Assembly: GCF_001693335.1 (NCBI RefSeq)
Contig: NZ_CP016503.1
Coordinates: 806,001 to 870,000, forward strand
Reading direction: 5' to 3'
DNA from: Helicobacter enhydrae
GTDB taxonomy: Bacteria > Campylobacterota > Campylobacteria > Campylobacterales > Helicobacteraceae
DNA: 64,000 bases
The position numbers and the translations under genes are program-made. The notes under the pieces are model-generated. The model did not search any database. It was not told the origin of the DNA and worked only from the letters and a program-made list of their open reading frames with translations. Position 1 is the stretch's first letter, and each line of letters begins with the position of its first letter. Of this stretch, positions 60,785 to 64,000 are shown piece after piece.

Positions 60785-62090
60785 CAAATCAAATCAATGG
60801 AGAATCAAGGCAAAAGCCCTCATTCCTGGTGGAGGACATACTTATAGCAAGGGTGATGACCAATTTCCAGAACTTAGCCCCTTTGCTATTGTGAGAGGCA
60901 AGGGAGGAAGAGTTTGGGATCTTGACAATAATGAATTTGTGGATTGGGGTATGGGCTTAAGCTCTGTTTTATTAGGACATGCTTATGAGCCTATATTGGA
61001 AGTTATTCGCAAAGAATTAGAATATGGATGTAATTTCATACGCCCCTCATTCATCGAAGCAGAGGTTGCTGAACTTCTTTGCAATACAATTCCATCAGCA
61101 CAAATGGTAAAATTTTCCAAAAATGGTTCTAATGCAACAACTGCAGCCGTAAAACTTGCTAGAGCATACACAAAAAAAGATATGGTTCTAAGATGTCAAG
61201 ATCATGCGTTTTTTAGCATAGATGATTGGTTTATGGGAAATACCGTAGTTAATGCAGGGATACCAAAAAGCACACAAATTTTGACAGATTCTTTTTATTA
61301 TAATAATCCACAAAGTCTCATTGATAAAATCACAGAGCATAACGGAAATATTGCATGTGTTATCCTAGAGCCAGCAGCCACAGAAGAGCCTACTGATAAT
61401 TTTCTCCAAAAAATTAGGGAAATTTGCACACAACACAATATTGTGTTGATTTTTGATGAAGTGGTATCAGGATTTAGATTTCATCCAAAAGGTGCACAAT
61501 TCATTTATGGAGTTACCCCAGATCTCTCAACATTTGGAAAAGCAATGGGAAATGGTTTTTCGATATCTGCACTTGTTGGAAAAAGAGAAATTATGGAATT
61601 AGGTGGTATCAACCACAATCAAGAACGCGTATTTTTGCTCTCTACAACCTATGGTGGAGAAACACATCATTTGCGAGCTGCACAAAAGACCATAGAATTA
61701 CTGATGCAAAATGATTATGAGATTACAAAACATATTTGGAACACAGGCAAAACTTTAAAAGAAGCCTACAATAAGATTGCCCAAGAATGCCATATCGCAC
61801 AATACACACAAATCACAGGAATTGATTGTCGCCCATACTTCGTCTTTACAAATCAAAAAGGAGAAAATGATTCTATTCTTAGAACACTCTTTATGCAAGA
61901 AATGATTAAAAATAATGTTTTAGTCCAAACGCTCAATCCATCTTTTTCTCATCAAGAATCTGAAATATCACAAACAATTGATGCATTTGAAAAATCACTC
62001 AAAACTCTTGCAATAGCTATTGAAAACAATAGTGTTAGCTCCTTACTTCAAGGCTCTCCTATCAAACCTGTATTTAGAAAATATAATTGA
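60774..62090 (+). CDS. Class III aminotransferase (glutamate-1-semialdehyde aminomutase-like)
   Basis: 438 residues from ATG 60774 (AAGGAG six bases upstream); an earlier frame from 60720 is inside the PtmE-like gene. PLP motifs: FSKNGSNATTAAVKLARAYT near 118, IFDEVVSGFRFHPKGAQ near 222 and the lysine in STFGKAMGNGFS near 259. The haem-pathway enzyme would be elsewhere; in surface-sugar loci this type transfers amino groups to sugar or acid precursors. It overlaps the upstream gene by 11 bases. Confidence 0.83.
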   Translation: MNFDKSNQWRIKAKALIPGGGHTYSKGDDQFPELSPFAIVRGKGGRVWDLDNNEFVDWGMGLSSVLLGHAYEPILEVIRKELEYGCNFIRPSFIEAEVAELLCNTIPSAQMVKFSKNGSNATTAAVKLARAYTKKDMVLRCQDHAFFSIDDWFMGNTVVNAGIPKSTQILTDSFYYNNPQSLIDKITEHNGNIACVILEPAATEEPTDNFLQKIREICTQHNIVLIFDEVVSGFRFHPKGAQFIYGVTPDLSTFGKAMGNGFSISALVGKREIMELGGINHNQERVFLLSTTYGGETHHLRAAQKTIELLMQNDYEITKHIWNTGKTLKEAYNKIAQECHIAQYTQITGIDCRPYFVFTNQKGENDSILRTLFMQEMIKNNVLVQTLNPSFSHQESEISQTIDAFEKSLKTLAIAIENNSVSSLLQGSPIKPVFRKYN

Positions 62091-62099
62091 GAGTAGCAA

Positions 62100-63134
62100 A
62101 TGGAAGTTTTATACAAACAACAAGATAAACAGAAGTATTTCAAACACTACATGAGTTTCTTAGAAAAGAAACAATTGCCACTAAGCTATCATCCTTATAT
62201 CATCAAATATTTTCACCTGATTGCTAAGCCCATAGAAGACAAGAGTTTTGTAGTAATCGAAAATCAACAATGTGTAGGAATCTGCTATTGTCCTATTTAT
62301 GAAATTAATGGAAAGAAACATATTAGCAATAATGGTGGCTATACTCCTATTCCTATTGGGGAGAATGAAAGGATAACCAAGCATCTTTTCAATCTCTTAG
62401 ATGAGATTGCAATCCAAACTTCTTGCTCTAGCATTCGTTTATATGTTGATTCACAATATAGCACACAATTTATCAATCAGAGAATGATGTCTGATACAGA
62501 AAACATGCTTTTGTTAAAAAAATATGGATATATTGATACTTCATCTATCAATACAATTGCTGATCTCACTCTCCCTCAAGAAGAGATGCGAAAACGCTTG
62601 AGAAAAAGTTATAAACCACTTATTAATTCGTATATGAAGAAATCGTGTTATTCAATTCATAAAATAACCCAAAGCAATCCAAACAAAGATATTCACGATC
62701 AATATGTCCATTTCCATCATCTCTGCTCTGGACGCAAAACTAGAAGTGATGAGAGCTTTGAGATTCAATATCAAATGCTTTTAGATGGATTTGCAACACT
62801 ATTTGGACTTTGTTACAACAAAGATTTTATTGGATTTTGCTACTTTTTTCATCATTTTCATTATGTTACATATCATAGTGGAGCTGATGATCCCAAATAC
62901 GAAGGAAGCAAGATTCCAATCTATCATCTCATACTTTGGAATGCCTTTTGTGATTTTCATAAGATGGGCTATGTAAGTTGCAATATGAGCCAACCCTCTA
63001 ATTTTTCAGTGTTGCAAGGTTTTGGAGATTATAGTGATGAGAAACAAATCAATATTGCAAGCTTTAAAAGAGGTGTGGGGGGGGGGCTACTCCTCTTATT
63101 CGAGGGATTAAATATTTTGATAAAGAATGCTTAA
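62100..63134 (+). CDS. FemAB/GNAT_6-like acyl- or aminoacyl-transfer protein, 3' poly-G
   Basis: 344 residues in the present frame. It resembles the second domain of the protein at 52234: RKRLRKSYKPLINSYMKKS near 173, HDQYVHFHHLCSGRKTRSDESFEIQYQML near 199, and FIGFCYFFHHFHYVTYHSGADDPKYEGS near 241. G10 (63077-63086) follows the final motif. Present frame: tail LLLLFEGLNILIKNA. G11 would give a longer, more natural tail (ATPLIRGIKYFDKECLIEE, then on to a TAG overlapping the next ATG). Possibly transfers an amino acid or acyl group to the nonulosonate. Confidence 0.75.
   Translation: MEVLYKQQDKQKYFKHYMSFLEKKQLPLSYHPYIIKYFHLIAKPIEDKSFVVIENQQCVGICYCPIYEINGKKHISNNGGYTPIPIGENERITKHLFNLLDEIAIQTSCSSIRLYVDSQYSTQFINQRMMSDTENMLLLKKYGYIDTSSINTIADLTLPQEEMRKRLRKSYKPLINSYMKKSCYSIHKITQSNPNKDIHDQYVHFHHLCSGRKTRSDESFEIQYQMLLDGFATLFGLCYNKDFIGFCYFFHHFHYVTYHSGADDPKYEGSKIPIYHLILWNAFCDFHKMGYVSCNMSQPSNFSVLQGFGDYSDEKQINIASFKRGVGGGLLLLFEGLNILIKNA
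63077..63086 (+). repeat. Homopolymer G10 near the 3' end of the FemAB-like gene
   Basis: Ten G after AGGTGT. Frame choice sets the last 15-35 residues and whether the stop overlaps the next gene's start. Confidence 0.88.
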
Positions 63135-63174
63135 TTGAAGAGATTGATTTTTTTAAAAAAGAAGGATTAGAAAA

Positions 63175-63876
63175 ATGTTAGATATTTTTATTGAAGGTGA
63201 AGTGATTGATTTGAGAATCCCAACGCTAGAGCTTGCAGAAACATCTGATTGGTATAAATGGTTTAATCATCCACATACAACAGCTTTCTTAGAACACGGG
63301 GTGTTTCCAAACACTCGTGAAAAACAAATAGAGTTTTTCAAAAGAGCGATGGACGAAAGACTTTTGTTGATGGTTACAAACAAAGATGGGACAATTATTG
63401 GATCCACTAGCTTAATGAATATTGATTACAAAACACGCACTGCTGGAAGTGGCTTGGTGATTGGAGATTTTATATGCAAAAACCCTCTTGAAGCCCTAGA
63501 AGCTGTTGCAAGAATCACTGAACATGGATTTTGCAAACTTGGATTGAAACGCATTGAAGCAGCACAACATATCAAGCTCATTCCTTGGTCGCATCGTATG
63601 AGCTTGATTGGTTATCGTCTTGAGGGGATTTTCCAAAAAGCTTTTGTGAAAGGTATTGAAGTTGTAGATGTTTTAAGAATCTCTGCTCATTATGATGACT
63701 ATGAAAAGATTATTGCTTCAAGGGGGGGGGGTTATGGGATTCTCAAGAAAAAATGCTTGAGCGTGTTAAAAAACTTCCAAAGCCATCTATCCACAAAAAA
63801 CTTCAAAAGTTTTTTGAAGAATCCCAAGAGTATTATCATAATATTTTTACATCATAAGGAAAAACAATGCTTCTAA
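63175..63876 (+). CDS. GNAT acetyltransferase, PseH-like, 3' poly-G
   Basis: 233 residues in the present frame. GNAT fold: IDLRIPTLELAETSDWYKWFNHPHTT at the N-terminus, GTIIGSTSLMNIDYKTRTAGSGLVIGD near 82, EAVARITEHGFCKLGLKRIEAAQH near 107 and IPWSHRMSLIGYRLEGIFQKAF near 132. Close in layout to the acetyltransferases that act on nonulosonate precursors. G10 (63722-63731) lies after the fold. G11 would give a tail WDSQEKMLERVKKLPKP ending at TAA 63854-63856; the present frame instead runs to TAA 63874-63876, past the next start. Confidence 0.82.
   Translation: MLDIFIEGEVIDLRIPTLELAETSDWYKWFNHPHTTAFLEHGVFPNTREKQIEFFKRAMDERLLLMVTNKDGTIIGSTSLMNIDYKTRTAGSGLVIGDFICKNPLEALEAVARITEHGFCKLGLKRIEAAQHIKLIPWSHRMSLIGYRLEGIFQKAFVKGIEVVDVLRISAHYDDYEKIIASRGGGYGILKKKCLSVLKNFQSHLSTKNFKSFLKNPKSIIIIFLHHKEKQCF
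63722..63731 (+). repeat. Homopolymer G10 near the 3' end of the GNAT gene
   Basis: Ten G after TCAA. G11 gives the tail that looks coding; G12 would end at TGA near 63759. Confidence 0.88.
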
Positions 63877-64000
63877 AAGACAAAATAGTTATCATCACAG
63901 GGGGTGCTGGACTTATCGGAAAATCTCTGTGCCAAGCCATTATTCAAAATGGAGGGATTGCAGTGATAGCAGATATTTCTCAAGAGCTTGGAGAAAAGGC
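63867..64000 (+). CDS. Short-chain dehydrogenase, PtmA-like, cut by window
   Basis: First 44 residues only: MLLKDKIVIITGGAGLIGKS with the NAD(P) motif TGGAGLIG, then AIIQNGGIAVIADIS. AAGGA lies seven bases before ATG 63867. In the C. jejuni flagellar locus ptmA encodes a dehydrogenase of this kind next to ptmB/ptmE/ptmF. The same assignment is reasonable here but cannot be confirmed from the fragment. The operon evidently continues to the right. Confidence 0.75.
   Translation, partial: MLLKDKIVIITGGAGLIGKSLCQAIIQNGGIAVIADISQELGEK

Noticed and set aside
1-64000. tRNA or rRNA genes
   Set aside because: I inspected the gaps and saw no T-loop GTTCGA pattern within a cloverleaf-length segment and no rRNA-like sequence; none can be supported by eye.

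Overview
The window is a stretch of a Helicobacter chromosome (Campylobacterota). Support: two gene orders match H. pylori as I remember it (ppk-pyrD; carbonic anhydrase-kdsA-ribH-nusB next to pyrF-panC, the HP0001-HP0006 block), as does the NFACT-recN-nadK order. There are also barrel proteins ending in Phe, a cysteine-rich SEL1-repeat protein, a futalosine-type menaquinone decarboxylase, TATAAT -10 boxes without clear -35 boxes, and many poly-G/poly-C tracts of 9-12 bases. The species cannot be fixed from the sequence alone.

Layout. 1-21.2 kb is mostly housekeeping: pyrD (cut by the left edge), ppk, an outer-membrane barrel, a UbiD-family menaquinone decarboxylase, prs, rsfS, a SEL1 protein, mnmH with a membrane protein and an Asp-box protein, valS, a rhodanese-fold protein without its catalytic Cys, a META protein, argG, a family 9 glycosyltransferase, speA, ybeY, a DUF411 protein, aroE, gatC and ung. 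21.3-23.4 kb holds three tandem outer-membrane paralogues. 23.4-24.6 kb and 36.7-37.8 kb are gene-poor and share long direct and inverted repeats. Between them lie a phase-variable glycosyltransferase, the NFACT-recN-nadK group, a J-domain protein, a LysE-type exporter and a 1,594-residue autotransporter with G11 in its signal peptide. The second repeat region also contains a candidate type I toxin-antitoxin locus: a 29-residue hydrophobic peptide with a strong ribosome site and promoter, and an opposing promoter for an antisense RNA. 37.8-42.9 kb is the conserved carbonic anhydrase-to-panC block plus a large barrel protein.

42.9-64 kb is a lower-GC surface-glycan island. legB and legC begin it. 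A small acyl-assembly cassette follows (two acyl carrier proteins, two short-chain reductases, an AMP-forming ligase, a KAS III-like synthase and two paralogous hexapeptide acyltransferases). Then come a formyltransferase/FemAB-like fusion, a NeuD-type acetyltransferase, a GNAT, a glycosyltransferase, a NeuB-family synthase, a PIG-L deacetylase, a Gfo/Idh oxidoreductase, an SpsF-like nucleotidyltransferase, a PtmE-like CBS-nucleotidyltransferase, a class III aminotransferase, two more N-acyl/aminoacyl-transfer-type proteins and the start of a PtmA-like dehydrogenase. The set fits synthesis and variable N-acylation of a legionaminic-acid-like nonulosonate for flagellin or lipopolysaccharide.

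The most striking finding is a repeated junction design in this island (49.5, 52.2 and 54.0 kb). A poly-G tract near the 3' end of one gene is followed by a hairpin that buries the next gene's Shine-Dalgarno sequence, then by a TGTGC motif whose stop overlaps or nearly overlaps the next start. In each case one G count carries the upstream ribosome fully through the hairpin to the next start. The other counts stop it before the hairpin, except that G12 at the 54.0 kb junction stops inside the loop. The tract would therefore switch the downstream gene by translational coupling. As sequenced, the first junction is in the coupled state and the other two are not.
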